Shown piece by piece: positions 22,205 to 31,068 of a stretch of DNA of 40,722 bases. Position 1 is the stretch's first letter, and each line of letters opens with the position of its first letter. Under the pieces are notes generated by a model. It was not told the DNA's origin. It ran no database searches and saw only the letters and a list, made by a program, of their open reading frames with translations. This DNA is from Candidatus Omnitrophota bacterium (GTDB lineage: Bacteria; Omnitrophota; Omnitrophia; Omnitrophales; JACQLI01), in assembly GCA_016204125.1 (NCBI GenBank), contig JACQLI010000023.1:1-40722 (forward strand). Direction: 5' to 3'. Made by a program: the position numbers and the translations under genes.

Positions 22205-23408
22205 AGATATGAAATCCTCTTCCACTTTTCTTTCCTAAGAATTGAGCCCCGACCATTCGCTTCAGACGCGGGGCCGGCCAGAACCTATCACCGTGCTCTT
22301 TGTATAATTCTTCAAGTCGAGCCAAAACCACATCCAGCCCTATTTCGTCGGCATAGCGAAGTATACCACCTTTTTCTTGGGGAAACCCTGTTCCGGCAAT
22401 CATAGCAAGATCAATGTCGGATGCAGAAGCGACGTTTTCTTCGAGACAAAGGGCGGCTTCATTGACCATCGGATAGATGATTCTGTCGAGGCTAAACTTA
22501 CTTTTCTTTGACTTCTCATTTTGAACTTCTCGAATCCAGTCTGCCAGACGATCCTTTTTATCAGCGTCGTAAACATAGAAGCCCGACCCCGACTTCTTAC
22601 CCAAATAGCCTGACTGATAAAGCTTGCCCCATATTGGGGCGGGCTGCATCCGATTTCCATAGGATTGTAAAAGCACCTGAACAACGTCAAAACAGATATC
22701 GATTCCAAGCTGGTCCACCAAGGTCAACGGACCCATGGGAAGACCGAAATCAGTAGCTGCTTTATCGATTTCCTCCCGCGTGGCTCCACCTTCTTGAAGA
22801 CAATAGGCGGCCTCGTTGAGATAAGGCATAAGAAGCCTGTTCACCAGGAAACCCGCGCATTCATTGACTCGTACTGGGATTTTGCGAAGCGACTCGGCAA
22901 AAAGGACGGTATCATCAACTGTTTCCTGACTCGTAGCAAGCCCAGGGATTATTTCCACCAGTTTCATTACCGCGGCGGGAAAGAAAAAATGCATGCCCAC
23001 GACCTTCTGGGGCCTTTTCGTTACCGCGGCCATTTCCGAGATAGAAAGGGCTGAGGTATTGCTGGCAAGAATAGCCCCTTCTCCTATTACTTTTTCTAGC
23101 TCTTGGAATACTTTTTTCTTCAATTCCATTTTTTCAGGAACTGCTTCGATAATCATGTCCACATCCCGAAAAGATTCATAGTCAGTGGCAGGAATAACGA
23201 GCGCCAACTTGGCATCCATATCCGATTGTGTCATCTTCCCTTTTTCTACGCGTCTTTTGTAGATGGAGCGAATCCGCTCCATTCCCTTTTGGACAAGTTC
23301 CTGGTTGATATCCTTTAAAACAACGGGAAGACCTGCGTAGGTAATAACCTGGGCAATCTCAGAACCCATGGCTCCTGCTCCGACAACGCCAGCTTTGTAG
23401 ATGAACAT
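22197..23408 (-). CDS. 3-hydroxyacyl-CoA dehydrogenase, two C-terminal domains
   Basis: A 403-residue dehydrogenase. The NAD site is GAGAMGSEIAQV; SNTSALSI and GMHFFFPAAVMKLVEIIPG carry the catalytic Ser/His/Glu. It has a 3HCDH domain and a second, related C-terminal domain (LDRIIYPMVNEAALCLEENVA..., then a closing GKKSGRGFHIYG). This is the layout of the dehydrogenase half of FadB/FadJ, here not fused to its hydratase. It oxidises 3-hydroxyacyl-CoA with NAD. The ATG lies 9 bases after the thiolase stop codon. Confidence 0.92.
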   Translation of the reverse strand: MFIYKAGVVGAGAMGSEIAQVITYAGLPVVLKDINQELVQKGMERIRSIYKRRVEKGKMTQSDMDAKLALVIPATDYESFRDVDMIIEAVPEKMELKKKVFQELEKVIGEGAILASNTSALSISEMAAVTKRPQKVVGMHFFFPAAVMKLVEIIPGLATSQETVDDTVLFAESLRKIPVRVNECAGFLVNRLLMPYLNEAAYCLQEGGATREEIDKAATDFGLPMGPLTLVDQLGIDICFDVVQVLLQSYGNRMQPAPIWGKLYQSGYLGKKSGSGFYVYDADKKDRLADWIREVQNEKSKKSKFSLDRIIYPMVNEAALCLEENVASASDIDLAMIAGTGFPQEKGGILRYADEIGLDVVLARLEELYKEHGDRFWPAPRLKRMVGAQFLGKKSGRGFHIYG

Positions 23409-23417
23409 TTGATGATC

Positions 23418-24602
23418 CTAGCGTTCTAAGATAATCGCACCGCCCTGACCGCCGCCGACACACATCGTGGCGAGACCAAGGTTGAGACTGCGACGCTTCA
23501 TTTCGTGAAGAAGGGTAACGACAATCCGTGTTCCTGTGGTGCCAACGGGATGCCCCAAGGCAATAGCGCCTCCATTGACATTGGTGATTTCGCGATTCAG
23601 TTTAAGAAGACGTTCAACGGCGATATATTGGGCGGCAAACGCCTCATTCAATTCAATGAGCTGAATATCCTTTAATGTAGTTCCAGCTCTTTTCAACGCG
23701 ATAGGAACTGCGCAGGCTGGCCCGACACCCATCCTTTCAGGCTCCACTCCAGCAAAGGCCCACCCGCGAATTTTGCAGAGGGGCTCGAGTCCGAGCGTTT
23801 TCGCCTTCTCTCCTTTCACGACAAATAAAGCTGCAGCACCATCTGAAATGGGGCAAGAGTTACCTGCCGTCACACTACCATTTTCTTTAAAGAGCGGCGG
23901 ATACTGAGAAAGTATTTGGGCGTTGATAGCGGGATTAGGGCCTTCATCCTGGACAAATGTCTCAGGCGGGAGTTCTTTGCCGTAGAAATTCTTAGGAATC
24001 ATAACCTTCACTATCTCATCCCGAAACTTACCTTCACGAGTTGCGCGGAAGGCTCTCTGGTGAGAGAGAATGGAAAATTCGTCCTGCTCTTTTCTTGAGA
24101 TGTTGAATTCCTCGACCAAATTTTCAGCTGTTCGACCCATGATTTGACCGCACACAGGGTCAGTGAGCCCTTCCCAAATGGTGTCGATAAGTTGCGCGTG
24201 CCGAAGCCTCTTACCGAACCGAGTATCGCGAGATACATACGGGTAGGAAGACATACACTCCGTTCCGCCAGCCAGAACAATTTCCGCTTCTCCGGCGATA
24301 ATCATATGAGCTGCACTGACAATCGCCTGAAGGCCAGAGGCACAGTTACGGGCGACGGTAAAAGCAGGAATTTCCTTCCTAAGACCAGCCTGTAAGGCTA
24401 TGACACGAGAAACATTGGCTGCATCACTTTGCTGACCCACGCAGCCAAAGACAACTTCGTCAATCAGTTTAGGGTCCAAACGTGTGCGTTCAAGCAACGC
24501 CTGGACTACAACGACACCCAGCTTCTGATTGGTGAAATCTTTAAGCGCTCCCCCCAGATTACCTTGGGGTGTTCTTACCCCTCCAACGATCACGAGATCC
24601 AT
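23418..24602 (-). CDS. Acetyl-CoA C-acyltransferase (thiolase)
   Basis: A 394-residue thiolase that cleaves 3-ketoacyl-CoA, or condenses acetyl-CoA. The nucleophilic Cys lies in VARNCASGLQAI (about 88), the His in NGGAIALGHPVGTTG (about 352) and the second Cys in CVGGGQGGA (about 380). All catalytic residues are present and the length is typical. The start has GGAG about 9 bases upstream and is 6 bases after the patatin stop codon. With the adjacent dehydrogenase and hydratase it completes three of the four beta-oxidation steps; no acyl-CoA dehydrogenase is in this window. Confidence 0.93.
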   Translation of the reverse strand: MDLVIVGGVRTPQGNLGGALKDFTNQKLGVVVVQALLERTRLDPKLIDEVVFGCVGQQSDAANVSRVIALQAGLRKEIPAFTVARNCASGLQAIVSAAHMIIAGEAEIVLAGGTECMSSYPYVSRDTRFGKRLRHAQLIDTIWEGLTDPVCGQIMGRTAENLVEEFNISRKEQDEFSILSHQRAFRATREGKFRDEIVKVMIPKNFYGKELPPETFVQDEGPNPAINAQILSQYPPLFKENGSVTAGNSCPISDGAAALFVVKGEKAKTLGLEPLCKIRGWAFAGVEPERMGVGPACAVPIALKRAGTTLKDIQLIELNEAFAAQYIAVERLLKLNREITNVNGGAIALGHPVGTTGTRIVVTLLHEMKRRSLNLGLATMCVGGGQGGAIILER

Positions 24603-24608
24603 AGCTTG

Positions 24609-26639
24609 TTACTCCGAAAGAAGTTGTTTGATTTCGTCAATCTGCTCTAGTGTTTTTTCTTCGCCTGCGCGGATAAATTTATCAGGGTCATAAAATTCAG
24701 CCCAATTGGCGTCGTGGACAATCGGGTGAATCAATACATCCGCCTCCTGGCTTGCCACTTCTGCGATCTCATACTCCATGAATTGGATCGTATGCATGAT
24801 GACATTAAAGATATTACCCGAAAAATGCTGATTGAGCCTCTCCGATAAGGGTGTTAAGATTTTTCTCCATACGATATTATCCGACTTTTGGGTAAGGAAT
24901 TGTTTTCTTTTTTCGGCTCTTACGCGAGTTTTTTGAGCCCTATCTTCAGGCCCGAGCAGAACATTCACAGCGATAATCTTCTTCACACCCATCTTGGCAA
25001 GCACATCGACGGGAAGTGGATCAAGAATCCCTCCGTCGATCAGAAGCCCCCCTGCGTAATGAAGGGGTCGGAAAATCCCCGGTATGGAAATGCTAGCACG
25101 TACGGCATCCACAATTCTGCCGGTCTCAAAAACATGAGCTTGAGAGGTTGAGAGGTTTGTCGCAACAACTCTTACTGGAATCTGTAGATCTCGAAATGTC
25201 CGATCTCCCAGAAAGGATTCCATATAACGTGTCACTTGATGGCCGTGAAAAAAACCGTGATGAGCGAGCGAAAGATCCCGAAATCCAATCAGTTTAAAAA
25301 AAGCGTTCCTTCGATCCAGACTTTTCGCAATCTTCTCAAGATCATTAGCTCGATAACCTGAAGCCCAAAAAGCAGCCACAAGAGCACCCATGCTTGAGCC
25401 TGCAATCACATCTACAGATATGTTTTCTTTTTCCAAAACCCTCAGGACTCCAATATGAGCGAGTCCATACGCTGCCCCGCTTCCCAGAACAAGTCCTAAA
25501 AGCGTACCTGCGAGTTCCTTGCTGATAAAACGCATCGTAGAATGATACCGTTCAGGTTGTTTGCTTCGAACTGGTAACACACTAAAAATCTTGAGATTGA
25601 GAGTCTTTTCCTTCTCATCATAGAAGGTTGGAGACTGTTGATTATTTCTTTCTGGCAATATTACTTTGATCTCGCTTTTCGAAAAACCAAAGGTTTTTTC
25701 AAGCTCATGAATAATCGGCAGGGCCTTAGAAAGTGCCGTATCGCTGGGGTCGAGTAAGAGGTAAGCCAGGTCAGATTGTTTGAGAGCTTTAGAAGACCAA
25801 TCGCCCATCTCGCGTCCCAAGCGAATCAGGAGAAAATCGAAACGATAGGTAAGAAAAGTAAGAAGTGTGGAGAGCCTTTTCTCACCATCTCCGCCTTTCC
25901 CAGAATCAATGGGTAGATATTGGAACCCAGGCGGACAATCGAGCAAAAAAGGCTTAAGGTCAGATTCCCTGGTCACATCAACCTTGGTTAACGGAAAACG
26001 ATTCCTCGTCTTCTCAAGAAATTCCTGTGAAACAGAACTATCGGGTACGGGAAGAAAATCGATGATGATAACACGCGACTTCGTCTCCTGGACAAGGTCG
26101 GTTGCCAAATCTTCTAAAAACTGAAAACTGTCGGGTGAAGAGAGGGAACTGTAAAGACTGGCTACCTTGACTTCGAGTTTCTCTTTTCCGGGATCCTCGA
26201 TCTTGGTGAGGCGATGACCGAGTGTTCGACTGAGATGAATAGAAAGGGCTGGAATCTCTTCGAGGACTTTTAAGAAATTCTCTTTATCGAGCTTCAGCAA
26301 AATCCCATCCGAGCGGGCCTCTACAGAAGCGCTGTGGACATGACCGGTTAAAAGGGACGATTCCCCGAAATAGTCTCCTCGGTAAAGGAAGATGAGGGTT
26401 TTGTCTTCTTCTCCTCGAGCCTTTTGGAAGACACGAAATCTTCCCGAGACAATGACATAAAAAGCGTCTGCCGGCTTCCCCTCTTCGTAGACATAGTCTC
26501 CCCTTTTGTATTCCACGAGACGCATTCTCTTTTCTATAAGCCTTATTTCAGAAGGGGAAAGGGATGAAAAAAGAGGAATTTCCTGAAGGGAATAACCTCT
26601 ACTGACCTCTAATTTTCGACCAAAAGGAAAGAGGACCAT
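24609..26639 (-). CDS. Cyclic-nucleotide-binding patatin-like phospholipase (NTE/RssA-like)
   Basis: A 676-residue protein with an N-terminal cyclic-nucleotide-binding domain (about 20-140: VYEEGKPADAFYVIVSGRF, GDYFGESSLLTG), a middle region related to the NTE-type linker, and a C-terminal patatin domain. The patatin has GSGAAYGLAHIG (oxyanion hole, about 380), GSSMGA (nucleophile Ser, about 413) and DGGILDPLPV (catalytic Asp, about 540). The family hydrolyses phospholipids at membranes. The oxyanion motif lacks the usual GGxxG basic residue. It lies 47 bases after glpK. The Shine-Dalgarno sequence is weak. Confidence 0.9.
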   Translation of the reverse strand: MVLFPFGRKLEVSRGYSLQEIPLFSSLSPSEIRLIEKRMRLVEYKRGDYVYEEGKPADAFYVIVSGRFRVFQKARGEEDKTLIFLYRGDYFGESSLLTGHVHSASVEARSDGILLKLDKENFLKVLEEIPALSIHLSRTLGHRLTKIEDPGKEKLEVKVASLYSSLSSPDSFQFLEDLATDLVQETKSRVIIIDFLPVPDSSVSQEFLEKTRNRFPLTKVDVTRESDLKPFLLDCPPGFQYLPIDSGKGGDGEKRLSTLLTFLTYRFDFLLIRLGREMGDWSSKALKQSDLAYLLLDPSDTALSKALPIIHELEKTFGFSKSEIKVILPERNNQQSPTFYDEKEKTLNLKIFSVLPVRSKQPERYHSTMRFISKELAGTLLGLVLGSGAAYGLAHIGVLRVLEKENISVDVIAGSSMGALVAAFWASGYRANDLEKIAKSLDRRNAFFKLIGFRDLSLAHHGFFHGHQVTRYMESFLGDRTFRDLQIPVRVVATNLSTSQAHVFETGRIVDAVRASISIPGIFRPLHYAGGLLIDGGILDPLPVDVLAKMGVKKIIAVNVLLGPEDRAQKTRVRAEKRKQFLTQKSDNIVWRKILTPLSERLNQHFSGNIFNVIMHTIQFMEYEIAEVASQEADVLIHPIVHDANWAEFYDPDKFIRAGEEKTLEQIDEIKQLLSE

Positions 26640-26666
26640 TTGGGTCTATTTATCGGCAAAAGGGGG

Positions 26667-26687
26667 AGGCTTCCTAACGAAAAGCCT
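26667..26687 (-). terminator. Weak hairpin after glpK
   Basis: AGGCTT at 26667-26672 pairs with AAGCCT at 26682-26687, leaving a 9-base loop, directly at the glpK stop codon. On the minus strand it is followed by CCCCCTTTTG, not a clean U-tract. The stem is only 6 pairs, so it may be a weak terminator or chance. It is listed because it lies in the 47-base gap between glpK and the patatin gene. Confidence 0.3.
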
Positions 26688-28174
26688 TAAAGGAGCCGCT
26701 TGACCGCCGATTTCCAGGATTCTAGCTTTTCTAGGCGTTCACGGACTCTCATTTTGGGACCAAATTTCTTATAATGGCGAACCCTATCAATGACTTTAAC
26801 ATCTTTCCAAAAACCACACTGAACACCAGCCAACTTAGCAGCCCCCCAGGCTGTAGATTCTGTCATATCGGATCGCAAAACTGGAACGCCGAGAAGATCT
26901 GCCTGAAACTGCATCAAATAATTGTTGCGGGCAGCTCCCCCGTCGACTTTGAGGAATTTGGGGTTCCGGCGAGTCACTTCAACCATCGCCTGAAATACAT
27001 CGGTTACCTGATAAGCAATGGATTCAAGAGTAGCCCTGATGAGGTGTTCTCTTTTCGTCCCCCGTGTAAGACCCAAAATGGCACCTCGAACATTCGGTTT
27101 CCAGTACGGAGCACCCAGTCCTGTAAATGCGGGCACAACGATCACGCCTCCTGAATCTTTAATCGAGCGGGCGATCTTTTCCGTATCGCTTGCCTTCTGA
27201 ATCAACTTAAGCCCATCTCGAAGCCACTGAATCGCAGCACCCGTAATGAAAACTGAACCTTCAAGAGCGTAAACAGGCTTTCCTTCCTTATCACAAGCAA
27301 GAGTTCCAAGAAGTCCCTTTGACGGACGTTTGTAAGTCTTTCCCTGATTCATGACCAGAAAACAACCTGTGCCGTATGTATTCTTCATCTCTCCTGGGCC
27401 GTAACATCCTTGTCCATAAAGAGCGGCCTGTTGATCACCCACTAATGAGCAGATCGGAATTCCTGCATTGAGTGGCCCCAGCTTCGATGTCTTGCCGTAT
27501 GAAAAAGCAGAGGGGTGAACTTCGGGAAGAATGGTAGAGGGAATATGGAGCAATTTTAAGATGTCGCGGTCCCAAGCTTTTCTCTTGAGGTTTAAAAGAA
27601 GGGTTCGTGACGCATTGGTAGCATCTGTTGCGTGCACCTTTCCACCCGTTAAATTCCAAAGTAGCCAAGAGTCAATGGTTCCAAATAGGACATCACTCTT
27701 AGCGGCTCGCCTTCTGAGACCTGGAATAGTATCGAGGAGCCATTTGATCTTGGTACCCGAGAAATAAGGGTCCAACACAAGCCCTGTTCTGTCCTGGAAA
27801 TAGGGTTCCAGGCCTCTTTTCTTGAGGTTGCTGCAAAGTTCGGAAGTCCGTCGATCCTGCCAGACGATGGCCTTGGCAATAGGCCTTCCCGTTTTCCTTT
27901 CCCAAAGAACGGTTGTCTCTCTTTGGTTGGTAATCCCAATAGCAGCGATTTTTGAAGGAGAGATTCTCGCCTCAGAAAGGGCTTTTTGGATCACTCGCTC
28001 TGTCGAGTGAAGAATTTCCAAGGCATCGTGTTCGACCCAACCGGGATGAGGAAAGTGTTGACGAAATTCTTGATAGCCTCCCCCTTGAATACGACCATGA
28101 CGGTCATAAAGAAGCGCGCGCGTGCCTGTTGTTCCTTGATCGATCGCTAGAACAGAGCTTCGAGAGTCTAACAT
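26687..28174 (-). CDS. glpK: Glycerol kinase
   Basis: A 495-residue FGGY-family sugar kinase. AIDQGTTGTRALLYD starts the ATP site, IGITNQRETTVLWE and FGTIDSWLLWNLTGG are classic glycerol-kinase segments, and a GxGCFLVMNQG loop and the FGGY C-terminal signature around VDGGAARNNYLMQFQADLLG follow. It phosphorylates glycerol to glycerol 3-phosphate for lipid synthesis or catabolism. The length is normal. Upstream at 28181-28200 are two TAAACATTT direct repeats that might be an operator. The Shine-Dalgarno sequence is not obvious. Confidence 0.95.
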   Translation of the reverse strand: MLDSRSSVLAIDQGTTGTRALLYDRHGRIQGGGYQEFRQHFPHPGWVEHDALEILHSTERVIQKALSEARISPSKIAAIGITNQRETTVLWERKTGRPIAKAIVWQDRRTSELCSNLKKRGLEPYFQDRTGLVLDPYFSGTKIKWLLDTIPGLRRRAAKSDVLFGTIDSWLLWNLTGGKVHATDATNASRTLLLNLKRKAWDRDILKLLHIPSTILPEVHPSAFSYGKTSKLGPLNAGIPICSLVGDQQAALYGQGCYGPGEMKNTYGTGCFLVMNQGKTYKRPSKGLLGTLACDKEGKPVYALEGSVFITGAAIQWLRDGLKLIQKASDTEKIARSIKDSGGVIVVPAFTGLGAPYWKPNVRGAILGLTRGTKREHLIRATLESIAYQVTDVFQAMVEVTRRNPKFLKVDGGAARNNYLMQFQADLLGVPVLRSDMTESTAWGAAKLAGVQCGFWKDVKVIDRVRHYKKFGPKMRVRERLEKLESWKSAVKRLL

Positions 28175-28180
28175 TCGATT

Positions 28181-28200
28181 AAATGTTTATGAAATGTTTA
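28181..28200 (-). promoter_or_regulatory. Direct repeat before glpK, possible operator
   Basis: The minus strand has TAAACATTT twice (28181-28189 and 28192-28200), with starts 11 bases apart, one helical turn, immediately before the glpK ATG. Phased direct repeats at this position are typical of repressor binding. No -10/-35 pair is clear in the 81-base gap, so this is suggestive only. Confidence 0.3.
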
Positions 28201-28255
28201 AACGAATGCGAGCGAAAAGAGAGTTTGTTTCTTGTAGAGAAAGGAAGGAATGTTG

Positions 28256-28648
28256 CTATTCAAGCTCGGAGACTTGCTCGGGGTCTGTAAAATCGTTGAC
28301 CTTCGTCTCCAACCAATGATTGTATGCGTAATCCAAGACACGAAACTTGTCAACAGGGTCCATCATCATGAAACGGACTCCAAGATCGTACCCCTGATCC
28401 TGTCCTCTCAAGGTCTGGCTCCACACCACTTTACCTGTGGTACGAACAGGTTTGGGGTCATCGGGAATGTCCAGTTCAAGATCGAGTGTTGATCCTTCAG
28501 GAATCTGGGTGGGTGAGTTGATCTTAAGCCCTTCCCGAGAAAGATCTTTGCTTAGAGCTATCCCGCGACTTCCGTCTGTATTCGGCAGCTCATAACGGAC
28601 GCTCATGTAGGCGTCGAAGCGTTTGAATTTCCGCCTCTCCTTTTCCAT
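28256..28648 (-). CDS. PilZ domain protein
   Basis: A 130-residue single-domain PilZ protein. RRKFKRF (RxxxR, residues 5-11) and DLSREGLKI (D/NxSxxG, about 35-43) form the cyclic-di-GMP binding site; both are intact. The rest is the usual beta-barrel, with a conserved GVRFM-type strand. It probably acts as a cyclic-di-GMP receptor controlling motility or the surface; partners unknown. AAGGAG lies 8 bases before the ATG. A sigma-70-like promoter is predicted about 135 bases upstream. A second PilZ gene is nearby at 29401-29772. Confidence 0.9.
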   Translation of the reverse strand: MEKERRKFKRFDAYMSVRYELPNTDGSRGIALSKDLSREGLKINSPTQIPEGSTLDLELDIPDDPKPVRTTGKVVWSQTLRGQDQGYDLGVRFMMMDPVDKFRVLDYAYNHWLETKVNDFTDPEQVSELE

Positions 28649-28782
28649 AGTGAGTCTCCTTCTTCTTAATGCTTTCTTGCTTCCCTTTTTATATCATCGA
28701 CAGAAATGAGATAAACCACACCGTCATCTCTTAACTCTTTTATTAGCAAGGGGTTAGAACCACTTTCTAAACCGCTAAAGAA

Positions 28783-28811
28783 ACTATAACACACGCTTCG
28801 TGTATTTACAA
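28783..28811 (-). promoter_or_regulatory. Predicted sigma-70-type promoter with palindromic spacer
   Basis: The minus strand has TTGTAA (28806-28811), a spacer of exactly 17 bases, and TATAGT (28783-28788): near-consensus -35 and -10 hexamers. The spacer contains ACACGAAGCGTGT, a perfect 5-base inverted repeat around AAG, which could be an operator. Initiation would be near 28776, giving a leader of about 130 bases for the PilZ gene. The leader contains a 12-codon frame (MTVWFISFLSMI) that may or may not be translated. Confidence 0.5.
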
Positions 28812-28841
28812 GAGTGGGGAGCACTTTTTTTAGAAAGTCTG

Positions 28842-28901
28842 GCTCACTATCGGCCTCTGCTGATAGCTGAAGTGCCTATCACCTTACTTGGACATGCAGT
28901 C
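28842..28901 (-). repeat. Single copy of a dispersed palindromic element (copy A)
   Basis: The minus strand, directly after the yajQ stop codon, reads GCATGTCCAAGTAAGGTGAT, later CTATCAGCAGAGGCCGATAG. It matches the repeats at 32242-32466: GCATGACCAAGTAGGGTGAT in one of those, and TTATCTGCAGAAGCCGATAG in another. Here only one arm is well preserved; CTATCAGC...GCCGATAG forms a small hairpin. The other arm upstream is degraded. Both loci begin at the stop codon of a minus-strand gene, as REP/BIME-like elements often do. Confidence 0.65.
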
Positions 28902-28902
28902 G

Positions 28903-29400
28903 TCAGCGGTAGTTGATAAATTGAAGAGGAACGCTCGAAGGGTAATTCTTGAGATGCTGAATGACGTTTTGAAGATCGTCTTTGGAACGTGAACTGACGC
29001 GAACCTCATCACCTTGAATCGCGGCCTGTACCTTAAAACCTGTTTTTTTGATTTCTTTCACAATCTCCTTCGCTTTTTCGCCAGGGATCCCCACTGTGAG
29101 TTTGACTTCCTGACGTATCAATCCATCAAAGGCTTTGTCTTCACTCCCCCATTCCAGTGACTTAAGAGGAACCTTCCGCGATGCTAATCGAGTGGTTAAA
29201 ATATCACGCAAATTTTTAAGTTTCAGTTCGTCATCTGCAAGAAGTAAGATTTTCTTTTCGTCTCGATTCCAATCGATCGTGCTCTGGCTTCCTTTGAAAT
29301 CGAAACGACCGGCCAATTCCTTCTTTGCCTGATTGATCGCATTGTCTACTTCCTGAAGATCCACGCGGGAGACAATGTCAAAGGAAAATTCGTTGGCCAT
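28903..29400 (-). CDS. yajQ: YajQ-family nucleotide-binding protein
   Basis: A 165-residue YajQ (DUF520) protein. It starts MANEFSFDIVSRVDLQEV and contains NQAKKELAGRFDFKGSQ and the DDELKLKNLRDILTTRL segment, with the terminal PLQFINYR. YajQ proteins bind cyclic-di-GMP and other nucleotides and have been reported to influence phage or virulence gene expression. The length is normal. The ATG follows the PilZ stop codon with no gap, so the two putative cyclic-di-GMP proteins are translated from one message. Confidence 0.95.
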   Translation of the reverse strand: MANEFSFDIVSRVDLQEVDNAINQAKKELAGRFDFKGSQSTIDWNRDEKKILLLADDELKLKNLRDILTTRLASRKVPLKSLEWGSEDKAFDGLIRQEVKLTVGIPGEKAKEIVKEIKKTGFKVQAAIQGDEVRVSSRSKDDLQNVIQHLKNYPSSVPLQFINYR

Positions 29401-29772
29401 TTAATGAAGGCTCTCCTCCTGCTGGGCTCTGGCTTCCACGTATCGACGAACGAGATCCTGATAACCAGGCTCCAAGTCAACAAATTCAAGGCCTGTATCA
29501 AAACATTCTTTCTTGCCTGCAGATTCGCGTGAAGGAACGCTCCAGATCACTTTAGCCGAGCATTCTATCCATGGAAGATTGGGGTTTAATTCGAGACGAA
29601 CGGACACGGTTGAAAAACGCTCAAGCGGTTGATCTATGATCACACAAAGTCCCCCCGCACCCACATTCTCTGTTTGGAGATGGAGAGTCTCTTCCTTTGG
29701 TCGATTTCCAAGAATCAATTCACAACGCAAATTAATCCGTGGAAATTTTCTCTTATTGAAGCCGTCCCACAT
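29401..29772 (-). CDS. PilZ domain protein, second copy
   Basis: A 123-residue PilZ protein. RKFPRINLRC contains the RxxxR motif, and ENVGAGGLCV sits where D/NxSxxG is expected; the Ser is replaced by Gly, so cyclic-di-GMP affinity could be altered. The remaining strands, such as VSVRLELNPNLPW and CFDTGLEFVDLEP, are typical. GAGG lies about 5 bases before the ATG. It directly abuts yajQ and follows a SPOR-domain gene by 23 bases. Confidence 0.85.
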   Translation of the reverse strand: MWDGFNKRKFPRINLRCELILGNRPKEETLHLQTENVGAGGLCVIIDQPLERFSTVSVRLELNPNLPWIECSAKVIWSVPSRESAGKKECFDTGLEFVDLEPGYQDLVRRYVEARAQQEESLH

Positions 29773-29795
29773 CCTTGCCTCGAGGAAAGAATAAT

Positions 29796-30572
29796 TTATT
29801 GATAAAGAGCGCGGATAAAACTATCAGAAAAATTTGCTGCGATTGGCTTTTTGCGAAATTCTTCAAGTTGAGTCTGTGCTTCTCTGAAGGTCCCAAAACG
29901 GCCTAAAAAGACGGCGTAAAAGGTCTTTCCATTCGTTCGTTGAAGAGATTGGGCAAATGCTGAAAGTTTCTGATCTGCCATTTGACGGGCTAAGTTCTGA
30001 GCATCCTGTTCTCTCGCATAGGTACAAACCTGGATCACATAAGGCTTCTGTGTGGCAACAGGAGGAGATGGAGCTTTCTTTATAGGCGGCGCAGCTGGTT
30101 CAATTTTTACTTCTCTTTCTTTTGAAGACTTCACTGTCGCGGGCGTTATGGGTTTAGACAATTGCATGCTTTTGACTCGGTGCGCATTTAACGTATGAAT
30201 GGCCAGAAAAAGAAGACCAACGACTACAATACTAAGGGTCCAGCCTGTTGCAATCTTCGGAAGTAGAACTTTGACAAAATTCCAGCCTGCTTTGAGAAAG
30301 ATTTGCAGGTAATTACCCAAAACCAACAACACCTTTAAAGTCGCCTCGAGCATACTCCGCCAAGGAATGGAAACCCTTATTTTCTTGGGTGGCGCCTTAA
30401 CGAAGATATCTTTGGCCTGACGGGGGACATCGGTAAACTGAGATTCGATTTCCTCGTTTACGGTAGGTTGACTCACATGATGACGACCGTAAAGTTTCTG
30501 CTGAATTTCCTTTTCGCTCAGAGGGCGAAGCGTCTCCGTCCCTTTCCCTCTTCCGATACGAACTTTGATCAT
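29796..30572 (-). CDS. SPOR-domain membrane protein
   Basis: A 258-residue protein with a basic N-terminal cytoplasmic part, a membrane segment at about residues 112-130 (WTLSIVVVGLLFLAIH), a Pro/Lys linker and a C-terminal SPOR domain (KPYVIQVCTYAREQDA to the end, about 180-255). SPOR domains bind denuded peptidoglycan strands, usually at the division site, so this is likely a cell-envelope or division protein. The ATG overlaps the GNAT gene's stop codon (ATGA). A related but different SPOR protein is at 32461-33051. Confidence 0.85.
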   Translation of the reverse strand: MIKVRIGRGKGTETLRPLSEKEIQQKLYGRHHVSQPTVNEEIESQFTDVPRQAKDIFVKAPPKKIRVSIPWRSMLEATLKVLLVLGNYLQIFLKAGWNFVKVLLPKIATGWTLSIVVVGLLFLAIHTLNAHRVKSMQLSKPITPATVKSSKEREVKIEPAAPPIKKAPSPPVATQKPYVIQVCTYAREQDAQNLARQMADQKLSAFAQSLQRTNGKTFYAVFLGRFGTFREAQTQLEEFRKKPIAANFSDSFIRALYQ

Positions 30573-31060
30573 TGTCTTCCCTTACTAACCGTATTGTTTC
30601 CCTTAAGCGATAACGTAAATTTCAAAAGCTCAATGCGGCCCATGGGCACCTTCGCTCGAGAATGAAAACCCCGGCTTTCAAAAAACTTGAGGGCGCCTTC
30701 CATCTTTGAGGTTGTTTTAAAAACAAGCTCGCGGTATCCTGCCTCTTCGCAAAACTCAATCGCTCGCTTAAGAAGCTCAGAACCGATTTTTTTTTGCCTA
30801 TACTGTGGGGCAACGAAAATCCGGCGGATCAGGGCAACTCGTTCGTCTTCCCGCTTCACCCCAATCGTCCCCACAATCTTTTTCCCTTCTTCCGCAACGA
30901 AGAAGGCCTCATCAAGCTTTCCATATGATCCTTCGAGGTTATCCAAATCATCGAAGGAAAAGGCGGCTTTTTCATCCTTGAATTCGCCGTCCATAATCTG
31001 TGAGATCAACTTTTTGACCGCTTCTCCATCTTTCGGTTCAAAACGTCGAATTTCGACCAC
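30569..31060 (-). CDS. GNAT-family N-acetyltransferase
   Basis: A 163-residue GNAT acetyltransferase. LIRRIFVAPQYRQKKIGSEL holds the acetyl-CoA motif (RxxxxIGxxL-type, about 80-99), with GALKFFESRGF as motif B. These proteins transfer an acetyl group to an amine; the substrate is unknown. The start is GTG, following the small basic protein's stop codon by 8 bases with no strong ribosome site. The stop overlaps the SPOR gene start. Confidence 0.88.
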   Translation of the reverse strand: MVEIRRFEPKDGEAVKKLISQIMDGEFKDEKAAFSFDDLDNLEGSYGKLDEAFFVAEEGKKIVGTIGVKREDERVALIRRIFVAPQYRQKKIGSELLKRAIEFCEEAGYRELVFKTTSKMEGALKFFESRGFHSRAKVPMGRIELLKFTLSLKGNNTVSKGRQ

Positions 31061-31068
31061 TTAGCGGC

